A DNA stretch of 64,000 bases from Helicobacter pametensis ATCC 51478 (GTDB taxonomy: Bacteria > Campylobacterota > Campylobacteria > Campylobacterales > Helicobacteraceae). The stretch lies in assembly GCF_000518225.1 (NCBI RefSeq), contig NZ_KI912401.1:491621-555620 (forward strand), in the 5' to 3' direction. Shown here piece after piece: positions 47,428 to 55,785 of the stretch. Each line of letters starts with the position of its first letter. Within the stretch, counting starts at the first letter, position 1. The position numbers and the translations under genes are program-made. Under the pieces are notes generated by a model that saw only the letters and a list, made by a program, of their open reading frames with translations, searched no databases and was not told the DNA's origin.

Positions 47428-48180
47428 CTATCTCTTAATCCTAAAAAAACTACTTCCACTTCCACTAAAAAACCACCCCTCTCCAAGCTCTTTTGCCACA
47501 TCCAAAAGCTTTGGATACGCATTACAAGCGGGTAGATATAAGTCATTGAGCTCTTCCAAGTCATAACGATGCAAAAGCTCCACACTTGAAAGATTTAAAA
47601 AATCAAGTTTAATCTGTGGGGACAAATTAAGAGAATCAAAAGCTTGATACACTACTTTGGTATTGCAAGAAAATGAGGGGGTAAAAATCTCATATTGATA
47701 ATGATTTGATTCTATAAATTCTTCAATCACTTCACCAATCCCACTGACATTGGCACTCTCATATTCACTGACAAAAAACGCCACATCTGATCCGATCTTG
47801 GGCGCAAGATTCATCAAATCTTCCTTTGAGATTCCAAACTCTCTCCCCACTTCAAGCAAAAATGCCCCAGCATTTGCGCTCCCTCCACCAAGCCCAGCTC
47901 CACAAGGAATCTTTTTCTCCACCTCAATATGGATACTTTCTAGTTCCCCAGCAAGATGAGGAAAAGCGACTTTTAATTTTTCTTTTGCATGAAAAATAAG
48001 ATTTTGCTCCATCGCGCAATCAAAATTTCCACTGATTTGAAACCCCTCTTGATTGAAGCAAATCTCCATCTCATCATACACATCACCCTTAGCCAAAACA
48101 AAGCGTGAAAAGAGTGGATGCATCCCATCTTGCAAAGCTAAAACATTCAAAAAAATATTGAGTTTTGGAAAAATTTTCAT
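47428..48180 (-). CDS. ispE: 4-diphosphocytidyl-2-C-methyl-D-erythritol kinase
   Basis: 250 residues, GHMP kinase. [22 protein letters not shown] at the start and the P-loop [19 protein letters not shown] near residue 90 define it; the C-terminal [10 protein letters not shown] is the third GHMP motif. MEP pathway, the same pathway as ispH elsewhere in the window. Overlaps csrA by an ATGA junction. Confidence 0.94.
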   Translation of the reverse strand: MKIFPKLNIFLNVLALQDGMHPLFSRFVLAKGDVYDEMEICFNQEGFQISGNFDCAMEQNLIFHAKEKLKVAFPHLAGELESIHIEVEKKIPCGAGLGGGSANAGAFLLEVGREFGISKEDLMNLAPKIGSDVAFFVSEYESANVSGIGEVIEEFIESNHYQYEIFTPSFSCNTKVVYQAFDSLNLSPQIKLDFLNLSSVELLHRYDLEELNDLYLPACNAYPKLLDVAKELGEGWFFSGSGSSFFRIKR

Positions 48181-48407
48181 GACTTGAAGTGCTTAGAAAG
48201 ATCTTCAAGTTGCCCGCCACTTGGCAGAATCAAAGCGCGTTGATTTTGTTTCACAATTGCTTCTTTGAGCTCTGATCTCAAGATCACCTTATGAGGAGGT
48301 GCTTCAAACCCAAGCTTGACACTCCCTTTATCAATTGAGACAACCTTGATGATGATGTCTTCACCAATGACCACGCTCTCCTCTTCTCTACGGGATAAAA
48401 TCAACAT
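48177..48407 (-). CDS. csrA: Carbon storage regulator CsrA
   Basis: 76 residues; MLILSRREEESVVIGEDI and IKVVSIDKGSVKLGFEAP are definitive. CsrA binds GGA motifs in mRNA leaders and represses translation, notably of flagellin; FliW, whose gene is at 24.8 kb, can titrate it. The start lies within the truB end (7-base overlap). Confidence 0.97.
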   Translation of the reverse strand: MLILSRREEESVVIGEDIIIKVVSIDKGSVKLGFEAPPHKVILRSELKEAIVKQNQRALILPSGGQLEDLSKHFKS

Positions 48408-49231
48408 TTTGGAATCCTATTGAGCAAATAATGCACTTGATTGTTTTCATGTATTTCAATTATAGAAAAAAATTCTTCAAAAACAGCCAAATACGCCTGA
48501 TGCCTCCTAAGCCCATAATTTGAGGGGATTCTAAACTTTTTGCCATATCCAATCTCATCTATAAATTCACTCAAATCTACCCTTGGCAAACTTAGCCCCT
48601 CAAAGACTTGGAGCTCTTGCATCTCTCCCTCAAGCCTCACATTCCCCTCACCTATCCGCCTCAGATAAGACAAGCTCCCCTCGCATCCAAGCCCTCTAGC
48701 GATCAGCTCTCCCAGAGATCTGATGTATCCCCCCTCACTCACACTTACTCGAAATGACAAAAAAGGATGAGAATACCCCATAAGCTCTAGCTCAAATACC
48801 TCCATCTCACTTGCTTTGAGTTCAAAACTCACTCCCTCTCTTGCAAGCTCATAAGCCCTCTTTCCATTGATATGCTTAGCACTAAATTTTGGGGGAATAT
48901 AAGTGATCTTGCCCTTAAGCGAAGATAAAACTTGCAAAATTTGCCCAAGCTCAAATTCTTGAATCATCTGCACCTCATGCACTTGCTCGATATCCAAACT
49001 TTCACTTTTTGCTCCAAGCCAAAGAGTTGCCTCATAGACTTTTTTGCTTTTATCCAAATAAGGAAAAAGTCGCGTATAAGCTCCCACACCCACGATCAAA
49101 AGCCCAGAGGCAAAGGGATCAAGAGTGCCAGAGTATCCACATTTTTTCCATCCATATTTTTTCTTCAATCGCATCAAAAATGCATTAGAGCTGATACCTA
49201 TGGGTTTATCCACTGCAAAAAGAGCATTCAT
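48401..49231 (-). CDS. truB: tRNA pseudouridine(55) synthase TruB
   Basis: 276 residues. Catalytic Asp in CGYSGTLDPFASGLLIVG near residue 37, ITYIPPKFSAKHINGKRAYELAREG near 112 and SVSEGGYIRSLGELIARGLGC near 165. It makes the T-loop pseudouridine. Three bases after rdgB, co-transcribed with csrA and ispE. Confidence 0.95.
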   Translation of the reverse strand: MNALFAVDKPIGISSNAFLMRLKKKYGWKKCGYSGTLDPFASGLLIVGVGAYTRLFPYLDKSKKVYEATLWLGAKSESLDIEQVHEVQMIQEFELGQILQVLSSLKGKITYIPPKFSAKHINGKRAYELAREGVSFELKASEMEVFELELMGYSHPFLSFRVSVSEGGYIRSLGELIARGLGCEGSLSYLRRIGEGNVRLEGEMQELQVFEGLSLPRVDLSEFIDEIGYGKKFRIPSNYGLRRHQAYLAVFEEFFSIIEIHENNQVHYLLNRIPKC

Positions 49232-49234
49232 CCT

Positions 49235-49909
49235 TTAGCTCTCCCAAGTTTTAGAATTATTTGATTTTAAAAAGGCTTGAAATTTTTGCAATGCCCTAAA
49301 GCGATGAGAAATCTTATTTTTTTCTTGGATTTTATCCATCGTGATTTCATACCCCCTAGGCACAAACAATGGATCATAGCCAAAGGCTTGAGGATTGAGA
49401 GGGGCTTTGATCACTTTTCCTTCACACTCCCCCCTAAAAGTCTGCTTCACTTCCATACCCCCCATCTTCCCACATACAGCAATCACACACACAAAAGATG
49501 CTCTTGATTCAACTTGTCCCAACTCTTCCAAACAAGCAAGAAGTTTGAGATTATTTTGCTCATCAGTGCTTGAATGAATAGGCAAAGCAAAATTTCTCTC
49601 AATCAAATCATTGACACTAGCCTCAATGGAGGCAAATCTTGCACTATAAATTTCAGGTATCCCTCCTAGAGCCTCTACACAAAGCCCACTATCATCAGAT
49701 AAAACTAAAAAATCTCCATCTATCTTTTCTTTCAAGATCTCATAGATTTTTTCTGCCTTAAGCATCGCGTTTTCTTCAAAACTTTTACCATCTTCAATGA
49801 TTTCTATCTCATCCAAAAAATCTTGATAACTTCGCACCCGTGCTCCACACAGGATTTCTTCCAATTCTTTAATTTTCTTTGCATTATGACTTGAGAGAAT
49901 GATTTGCAT
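49235..49909 (-). CDS. rdgB: XTP/dITP pyrophosphatase (RdgB/HAM1)
   Basis: 224 residues. ILSSHNAKKIKELEEIL at the start, FLVLSDDSGLCVEALGGIPEIYSARFA near 68, and FGYDPLFVPRGYEITM near 175. It cleans inosine and xanthosine triphosphates from the nucleotide pool. First gene of the long minus-strand series; divergent from the MFS transporter. Confidence 0.95.
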   Translation of the reverse strand: MQIILSSHNAKKIKELEEILCGARVRSYQDFLDEIEIIEDGKSFEENAMLKAEKIYEILKEKIDGDFLVLSDDSGLCVEALGGIPEIYSARFASIEASVNDLIERNFALPIHSSTDEQNNLKLLACLEELGQVESRASFVCVIAVCGKMGGMEVKQTFRGECEGKVIKAPLNPQAFGYDPLFVPRGYEITMDKIQEKNKISHRFRALQKFQAFLKSNNSKTWES

Positions 49910-49991
49910 TTTATCTATTTCCTAACATTCAAGACGCTACAATCGCGCGTCTTAGATTTTCTTATTTTCAATCAAATTATAAGGATAAAAC

Positions 49992-51305
49992 ATGAATTTA
50001 TTCAAGCTAACCTATCCACTCACACTCATTTCCTCTCTTCGATTCTTTGGGCTTTTTGTCGTCATCCCCATCATCTCTATCCATGCCCTCTCTTTGGGTG
50101 CCACTCCTTTGATGGTGGGACTTGCTGTGGGAGGGTATGCCCTCACTCAGATCATCTTTCAAACCCCTTTTGGAATCTTAGGAGACAAACTTGATAAACG
50201 CCTCATCATTGCCATTGGCCTTGTGATTTTTATCATTGGTTCTTTGGTGTGTGCTTTTGCAGATGATATCTATCTCTTAGTGCTTGGTCGATTGCTTCAA
50301 GGATGTGGAGCCATCTCTAGCGTGATCACAGCACTTTTGGCTGATCTCACACCAGAAGAGCATCGCACCAAGGCTATGGCGATGATGGGTGGGGGGATTT
50401 CATTTGCCTTTTTGTTTGCCATGATTTTTGGCCCACTCATTGCAAGCTATTTTGGAATCAAAAGTCTATTTTTTCTAGCAGCTTTTGTTTGCATCATAGG
50501 ATTCATCATCCTCATTCTCAAAGTCCCCAAAGGAGAGAAAATCCACTACTCCTATCATTACACCTCAACTCATTCTTCCTATCTCAAAGATCCCAATCTA
50601 TGGATGATGCATCTAAGTTCATTTTTGCAAAAAGCATTGGTCAATCTTGGCTTTATCATCATTCCCATCGTGCTATTTAAGGATTTTGATTTCAAGGCTG
50701 ATGAGCTTTGGAAATTTTACGCACCTGCAGGAATTTTGGGGATTTTTGCTATGGCTCCAGCCAGCATCATAGCTGAGAAATACGGGCGTTTCAAAGGCAC
50801 AATGATTGCAGGGATCATCGCTTTTGGGATTTGCTTTGCTCTATTTTGCATCGCTGATTATTTTCAGATTCTATGGATTTTTATCCTTGGGATTCTTGTC
50901 TTTTTTATCGCATTGGATATTCATGAGCCCATTATGCAATCTCTAGCAAGCAGATATCCCAAGGCATATCAACGAAGCTCAGCACTAGGATTATTCACAA
51001 CCTTTGGATTCCTAGGCTCATTTCTTGGAGCAGTATTAGGAGGAGTGCTCTATAGCTATATGGGGCTCTTTGCCCTCTCACTTTTGATCGGAGGGATTTG
51101 CATACTTTGGATTTTATGCTTACTCTTTTTGCTCCAAAATCCAATCAGGCAAAAAACTCTCTTCATCCCCACAAACCAATGCAATCTCACACATCTATCT
51201 TCCATCCAAGGAATCACAGATTATTATTACACTCAAGAAACATTGGTGATTAAATTCAATCCACAAATCACAGATGAAACATCAATCAAGGAGCAACTCA
51301 AATGA
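49992..51305 (+). CDS. MFS exporter, YajR-like, with C-terminal soluble domain
   Basis: 437 residues, twelve membrane spans. The motif A segment GILGDKLDKR near 72, LGRLLQGCGAISSVITALLADLTPEEHRTKAMA near 98 and IALDIHEPIMQSLASRYPKAYQRSSALGLF near 305 match drug:proton antiporters. The last 50 residues form an extra soluble segment (GITDYYYTQETLVIKFNPQI) resembling the small ferredoxin-like domain at the end of YajR. Substrate unknown. Followed directly by ttcA, a pairing also in H. pylori from memory. Confidence 0.88.
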   Translation: MNLFKLTYPLTLISSLRFFGLFVVIPIISIHALSLGATPLMVGLAVGGYALTQIIFQTPFGILGDKLDKRLIIAIGLVIFIIGSLVCAFADDIYLLVLGRLLQGCGAISSVITALLADLTPEEHRTKAMAMMGGGISFAFLFAMIFGPLIASYFGIKSLFFLAAFVCIIGFIILILKVPKGEKIHYSYHYTSTHSSYLKDPNLWMMHLSSFLQKALVNLGFIIIPIVLFKDFDFKADELWKFYAPAGILGIFAMAPASIIAEKYGRFKGTMIAGIIAFGICFALFCIADYFQILWIFILGILVFFIALDIHEPIMQSLASRYPKAYQRSSALGLFTTFGFLGSFLGAVLGGVLYSYMGLFALSLLIGGICILWILCLLFLLQNPIRQKTLFIPTNQCNLTHLSSIQGITDYYYTQETLVIKFNPQITDETSIKEQLK

Positions 51306-52063
51306 CTTACACGATTAGCAAAAAGATTCTCAACACCGTTGGGCGAACCAACGCCCAATACAATCTCATAGGAGAAGGGGATAAAGTCCTTTTAGGACTA
51401 AGTGGAGGCAAAGATTCTATTCTTCTAGCCTGCCTTTTGGAGCGGATGAAACGCCATGCTCCCTTTAAGTTTGACTATATTGCAGTGACTGTACATTATG
51501 GGATTGGTGAGGATTTTTCTTGGCTTGAGAAACTCTGTGCTGAGCAAGGGATCAACCATCAAGTGTATTACACCACCATTATGGATACAATCGTAGAAAA
51601 ACGCCGTGAGAGAAGCTCTTATTGTAGTTTTTGCTCTCGTATGCGTCGTGGGGCACTCTATAGCAAAGCATTAGAGCTTGGATGCAACAAAGTCGCCATC
51701 GCTCACCATCTTGATGATGCAGCTGAGAGCTTTTTTATGAATCTCACTTATAATGGAGCATTGCGCAGTATGGCACCAATTTATAAGGCAGAAAATGGCC
51801 TATATGTCATCCGCCCTCTAATCCATGTAAGAGAGCGACAGACAAGAGACTTTGTCCTCTCTCAAAATATCCCCACCACTCCCGCCTGCACTTGCCCAGC
51901 GCGCAGACCAGATTCGGATAAACCCCCAATTGCTAGAGAGGCTACTAAGCAATTCTTAGCAAGTTTAGAAGAGAAGAATCCAGAGTTTTTCACCTCTCTC
52001 AAAAATGCCTTTAGCAATCTTCACGCCAATAGCTTCTCAGATCCTAGATTTTTGGATCGATAA
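51302..52063 (+). CDS. ttcA: tRNA 2-thiocytidine(32) synthetase TtcA
   Basis: 253 residues. PP-loop GLSGGKDSILLACLL near residue 34 and the iron-sulfur cysteines in YCSFCSRMRRG near 108, with C-terminal TPACTCPARRPDSDKP near 198. It thiolates C32 in certain tRNAs. It overlaps the MFS gene by an ATGA junction. Confidence 0.93.
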   Translation: MTYTISKKILNTVGRTNAQYNLIGEGDKVLLGLSGGKDSILLACLLERMKRHAPFKFDYIAVTVHYGIGEDFSWLEKLCAEQGINHQVYYTTIMDTIVEKRRERSSYCSFCSRMRRGALYSKALELGCNKVAIAHHLDDAAESFFMNLTYNGALRSMAPIYKAENGLYVIRPLIHVRERQTRDFVLSQNIPTTPACTCPARRPDSDKPPIAREATKQFLASLEEKNPEFFTSLKNAFSNLHANSFSDPRFLDR

Positions 52064-52879
52064 ATGATTCTCATCCCACAAGATCTCAAAGGGGAGCGAT
52101 TTACATCCCCTCATGGGATCTTGCTCAAATATCATTGCACACACCAAATCATTCATCAAAAATCATTTTTTCAAAATGACGCACTTCTTTTTGTGCTCGA
52201 AGGACAAAAACATCTCTCCACTACCAATGATACTTTCACCCTTCAAGCCCATGAGTGCATCTTCATCCCCAAAGGTTCATATACTTTTAGCAATATCCCT
52301 CTCAAAAACTCTTATCAAGCTTTGCTTTTTTTCTTCAATGAAGATGTTTTGCTCCATCAAAAATGCACCAATTCTCATCAATCTTTTCAAAAAACTTTCA
52401 AACCTCATCACACCCTCTATGAGTTTTTTCACTCACTCAATTTCACGCTTCTCACACAATCGCATTTTCTCTCACTCAAATTTCAAGAACTTCTCTTGCT
52501 TCTTTTACACTTTCATCCATCCCCCACACTTGCATTTCTCAAGCATATCCACTCAAGAAGCCACACACTCCTCAACCAACTCACCTCACACAACTATCTC
52601 TTTGAAAGTGTTGAAGAGATGGCACACACTCTCAAACTTCCTCCATCTCTCTTCAGTAAAAGATTCAAAAATGAAGTGGGCATCAGCCCCAAAGAATGGC
52701 TCGATCTCCAAAGATTCTCTCAAGCCAAAAAAATGCTTCTTTTAAGCGACAAAAACATCACACAAATCGCTACAGATCTCAATTTTGGCTCTTGTGCATG
52801 GTTTATCAAGCGTTTTAAAGAAAACTATGGCTTAACCCCCAAGCAATTCCAAAAAATTGCAAAAAACTCTTATATTTAG
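52064..52879 (+). CDS. AraC-family transcription regulator
   Basis: 271 residues. Cupin-like N-terminal half (DALLFVLEGQKHLSTTNDTF, LQAHECIFIPKGSYTFSNI) and a C-terminal double helix-turn-helix (about 185-270: VEEMAHTLKLPPSLFSKRFKNEVGISPKEW and ITQIATDLNFGSCAWFIKRFKENYGLTPKQF). AraC regulators are rare in gastric Helicobacter. It begins directly at the ttcA stop, and the periplasmic beta-propeller gene follows 70 bases later, making that gene or the sor genes natural candidate targets. Confidence 0.9.
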   Translation: MILIPQDLKGERFTSPHGILLKYHCTHQIIHQKSFFQNDALLFVLEGQKHLSTTNDTFTLQAHECIFIPKGSYTFSNIPLKNSYQALLFFFNEDVLLHQKCTNSHQSFQKTFKPHHTLYEFFHSLNFTLLTQSHFLSLKFQELLLLLLHFHPSPTLAFLKHIHSRSHTLLNQLTSHNYLFESVEEMAHTLKLPPSLFSKRFKNEVGISPKEWLDLQRFSQAKKMLLLSDKNITQIATDLNFGSCAWFIKRFKENYGLTPKQFQKIAKNSYI

Positions 52880-52949
52880 TCAAAAAACTACTATTTTTTC
52901 ACTCGCGTATTTTTTAGAATTTCCCACATCTTAATTTAAGGAGACAATT

Positions 52950-53786
52950 ATGTTCAAAACACTTTCTACCCTTTCTCTCTGTGCTTCTTTGGCACTTGCG
53001 CTCAATATCCAAGAATTGGATGGATTTGCAAGCCCAGAGAGCGTTTATGCTACAAAAGATGCTATCTATGTGAGTAATCTTGGCAAAGAAGTCAAACCTT
53101 TGGAAAAAGATGGGGATGGATTTATTCTTAAACTAAGCATAGATGGCAAAGTGCTAGAGAAAATAGAAAATCTTGATGCACCCAAAGGAATGGGAATCAT
53201 CGATGGAGTTTTATATGTCACAGATATCGATACACTCAAAGGCTTTGATCTAAAGAGCAAGAAGCAAGTCTTCACACTCAAAATTGATGGAGCAATTTTT
53301 CTCAATGACATCACCACACAGGGCAAAAATACACTATATATCAGTGATACAGGTAGCGGAAAGATCCACAAAATCAATCTTAAGCAAAAAAGCTATCAAG
53401 ATTTCATCACTCTTGAAAGTTCAAAATATGGTGGAGGTCCCAATGGATTGATGATTGAGGGAAATACCCTATGGGTAGCAACCTATGATCCAGCCCAAAA
53501 AGCTGAAGGGCAAGTGCTCAAAATCAATCTCAAAAACAAAAAAATTTCACAATTTTCTGATGCCAAAGGCTTCATGGATGGAATCACAAAAGATAAGAGG
53601 GGAAATCTACTTGTAAGTGCATGGGGGAACAATCTTGAAGGAGTTGTGTATCAAATCAACTCCGATGGAAAATCCTCCAAGCTCCCCATCCGTCCGATCA
53701 AGGGCTGTGCAGATATTTTCTATCATGATGGAGTGCTTTGGATTCCAGCCATGATTGAAAATAAGATTTTAAAAATCACACAATAG
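52950..53786 (+). CDS. Exported SMP-30/NHL-like beta-propeller protein
   Basis: 278 residues. Signal peptide FKTLSTLSLCASLALAL, then six-bladed propeller-like repeats: ESVYATKDAIYVSNLG, APKGMGIIDGVLYVTDIDTL, NDITTQGKNTLYISDTGSGKI, GPNGLMIEGNTLWVATYD, MDGITKDKRGNLLVSAWG and CADIFYHDGVLWIPAM. It resembles SMP-30/gluconolactonase-family proteins; ligand and activity cannot be stated. AAGGAGACAATT precedes the ATG. Downstream lies an 11-G run, then a hairpin shared with the convergent sorB. Confidence 0.8.
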   Translation: MFKTLSTLSLCASLALALNIQELDGFASPESVYATKDAIYVSNLGKEVKPLEKDGDGFILKLSIDGKVLEKIENLDAPKGMGIIDGVLYVTDIDTLKGFDLKSKKQVFTLKIDGAIFLNDITTQGKNTLYISDTGSGKIHKINLKQKSYQDFITLESSKYGGGPNGLMIEGNTLWVATYDPAQKAEGQVLKINLKNKKISQFSDAKGFMDGITKDKRGNLLVSAWGNNLEGVVYQINSDGKSSKLPIRPIKGCADIFYHDGVLWIPAMIENKILKITQ

Positions 53787-53801
53787 CAAAAGCAAAAAAG
53801 T

Positions 53802-53812
53802 GGGGGGGGGGG
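53802..53812 (+). repeat. G11 homopolymer between SMP-30-like gene and sorB
   Basis: Eleven G, 15 bases after the SMP-30-like stop. It is outside all reading frames I can support. It has the same length as the run inside the autotransporter gene at 59.26 kb. Confidence 0.7.
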
Positions 53813-53845
53813 ATCAGCACAATCCATCATCAAGTGTTTCAAAAC

Positions 53846-53875
53846 CATCTCTTCTTAGTTTTCCAAGAAGAGATG
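53846..53875. terminator. Bidirectional hairpin terminator between convergent genes
   Basis: An 11-bp perfect stem (CATCTCTTCTT / AAGAAGAGATG) with an 8-base loop, midway between the convergent SMP-30-like and sorB genes. Suits termination in both directions, though neither side has a long T run. Confidence 0.55.
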
Positions 53876-53883
53876 ATCTCAAA

Positions 53884-54210
53884 TCACTTAGGCAAAAACT
53901 CTGCTTTAAGCTGCGGTCTTCGTCTTGAAGTATTGGCTTGTGGATATTGAGTCGATAAATAAGTCAAAATCACATCTTCAGTCTCAGGATCAAATTCCCA
54001 CAATCCTTGAGTCTCTTGCATCCATCGAATCGCAGCAAGCCATTCCTCACGATTGAGTTTGGATTGGGTGATAAAACTTGCAGAATGGCAAGCAGTGCAA
54101 TTTGCTTTGACCACATCCAATCCCTTTGCGACTTTCAAACCTGTCTCTTTATCGATCTCTACCCCCCAAAGAGAAAGACAAGCCAATAGACATAATGCTA
54201 TGTGTCTCAT
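53884..54210 (-). CDS. sorB: SorB-like monoheme c-type cytochrome
   Basis: 108 residues. Sec signal RHIALCLLACLSLWGVE, one heme site VKANCTACHSASFI near residue 37-50 (CXXCH), and a likely axial methionine in IRWMQETQGLW. It ends at the point where a soluble cytochrome would. Directly downstream of the molybdenum subunit, it matches SorB of sulfite:cytochrome c oxidoreductase (Cj0004c/Cj0005c in Campylobacter jejuni), passing electrons to the respiratory chain. The ATG follows AGGAGTTTG. Confidence 0.85.
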   Translation of the reverse strand: MRHIALCLLACLSLWGVEIDKETGLKVAKGLDVVKANCTACHSASFITQSKLNREEWLAAIRWMQETQGLWEFDPETEDVILTYLSTQYPQANTSRRRPQLKAEFLPK

Positions 54211-54221
54211 CAAACTCCTCC

Positions 54222-55529
54222 CTAGATCACGCGCACTGCGATTCTATGACAAGCATTGTTGAGATAACCTCTTGGATTCCATCCTGGTAAAACCATGGGT
54301 TGAGAATCTCCTTTATCATCCACTGCCCTTGCCCACACTTCATAATATCCCTCTTGTGGGAATTTGACACTTGCACTCCACTCTTGCCATGCTAGGCGAT
54401 TTAGAGGTTTTTTAAGCTTTGCTTTTTGCCAAGTGACTCCAAAATCGATACTGACATACATCTCTTTGACAGATCGATCACCAGCCCATGCCTTTCCTCT
54501 GAGATCAAGGGTTTTATTGAGCGGTGTTTTTGTCCCTGATACGGGGTGAGTGATGATGGACTTGACGATCATAGATTCCATGATGCACATATCTTTGTCA
54601 TCCACTTTCTCTCCAGGCGCAACAGGTTTGCATGGGACTCGATAAGATTGTCCATTCATCTTTTCTCCATCATGCACCTTATTTCTTACAACGATTTTTG
54701 TCAGCCATTTACCTGAAACTGAAGCAGGCCATCCACCTATCACAAGTCTCAAAGGATATCCATTCATATAAGGGATCTCTCCTCCCTCATATTCCCAAGC
54801 GATCAATGTCTCATCCTCAAGGGCTTTTTTCATAGGAACACCCCTAGAGATCACTTCTTTGCTTGTATCTCCATCAAGGCGTGTATCCGCACCATAAAAT
54901 CCGATATACACCGCATCTTTTTTGATTCCACAATGCTCAAGCACATCTCTTAGTCTCACACCAGTCCATCTTCCACATCCCACAGCTCCAACCTGCCATT
55001 GATTACCTTTTGTTGCTGGGACAACCTCTTCACGATTATTTCCACCACACTCGATCACAAGCGCATAAGTGTAGGTTTTGAACTTCTTCTTCAGATCCTC
55101 GATGCTAAATTTCATAGGCTTTTTGCAAGATTCTCCTGAGATTTCCAAAGTCCATTTTGAAGGATCGATGTCTTTAAGCTCTGGGGGTGTTCCATTATTT
55201 CTGATGAAAAAATACTTAGGCTCAGTAAAAGGACTATCCAAAAATTGAGGAGGGGTTTCAGCATTGACTGGACGATCATTGAGATAGATCAACCCATCTT
55301 TACCCTCTACACTAAAGGGCTGATCGCTATTGGCTAGCAATGCTGGGATCAAGCCTCCTGGCATATTTTGAGCAAATGGGATATTTGCTCCCACGATAGA
55401 TGCCATAGTCAAAAGAGAAGTTTTTTTCAAAAACCCTCTTCTGCTCACTGGATCCACTTCTCGTCCAAAAACCTCAAGATCAGCTTTTTGTGGATCTTGA
55501 GCATATTTTTCATGAATTCCTTTTTTCAC
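54222..55529 (-). CDS. sorA: SorA-like sulfite dehydrogenase, molybdopterin subunit
   Basis: 435 residues. Twin-arginine signal SRRGFLKKTSLLTMASIVGA near residues 29-48, so exported folded. The sulfite-oxidase-family cofactor domain has the Mo-ligating cysteine in ALVIECGGNNREEV near 157 and GVRLRDVLEHCGI near 190. A C-terminal immunoglobulin-like dimer domain follows (SIDFGVTWQKAKLKKP, NNACHRIAVRVI). It oxidises sulfite to sulfate in the periplasm with SorB. The start is a GTG with AAGGAG nine bases before it. Confidence 0.88.
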   Translation of the reverse strand: MKKGIHEKYAQDPQKADLEVFGREVDPVSRRGFLKKTSLLTMASIVGANIPFAQNMPGGLIPALLANSDQPFSVEGKDGLIYLNDRPVNAETPPQFLDSPFTEPKYFFIRNNGTPPELKDIDPSKWTLEISGESCKKPMKFSIEDLKKKFKTYTYALVIECGGNNREEVVPATKGNQWQVGAVGCGRWTGVRLRDVLEHCGIKKDAVYIGFYGADTRLDGDTSKEVISRGVPMKKALEDETLIAWEYEGGEIPYMNGYPLRLVIGGWPASVSGKWLTKIVVRNKVHDGEKMNGQSYRVPCKPVAPGEKVDDKDMCIMESMIVKSIITHPVSGTKTPLNKTLDLRGKAWAGDRSVKEMYVSIDFGVTWQKAKLKKPLNRLAWQEWSASVKFPQEGYYEVWARAVDDKGDSQPMVLPGWNPRGYLNNACHRIAVRVI

Positions 55530-55736
55530 TTAAACTCCTTACTATGTCTATTATTTTTATGTTGAACAAATCAAAGCAATATGCGATCTATATGCTTGCA
55601 AAAATTGCGGAGCGAATTTTATCTTGAATCCTAGACAATGCAATCTATAAAACAAAAATTTTTTTACCTTTGATGCGATTAGTGATGTGATTTGATCTCC
55701 AATCCATCATCAATCCAGTGATCAAAACAAGATTTC

Positions 55737-55742
55737 TATAAT
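55737..55742 (+). promoter_or_regulatory. Candidate -10 box for OPT gene
   Basis: TATAAT 44 bases before the OPT ATG. The 256-base divergent gap between sorA and this gene otherwise shows no gene. A promoter for sorA is expected on the other strand but none stands out. Confidence 0.45.
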
Positions 55743-55785
55743 AAAATTTGCACCACCATAATGCAAGCAATCAAAGGATTTTTCG

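Noticed and set aside
52113..52745. 210-codon plus-strand ORF within the AraC gene
   Set aside because: Shadow frame; the overlapping AraC frame has clear helix-turn-helix motifs.
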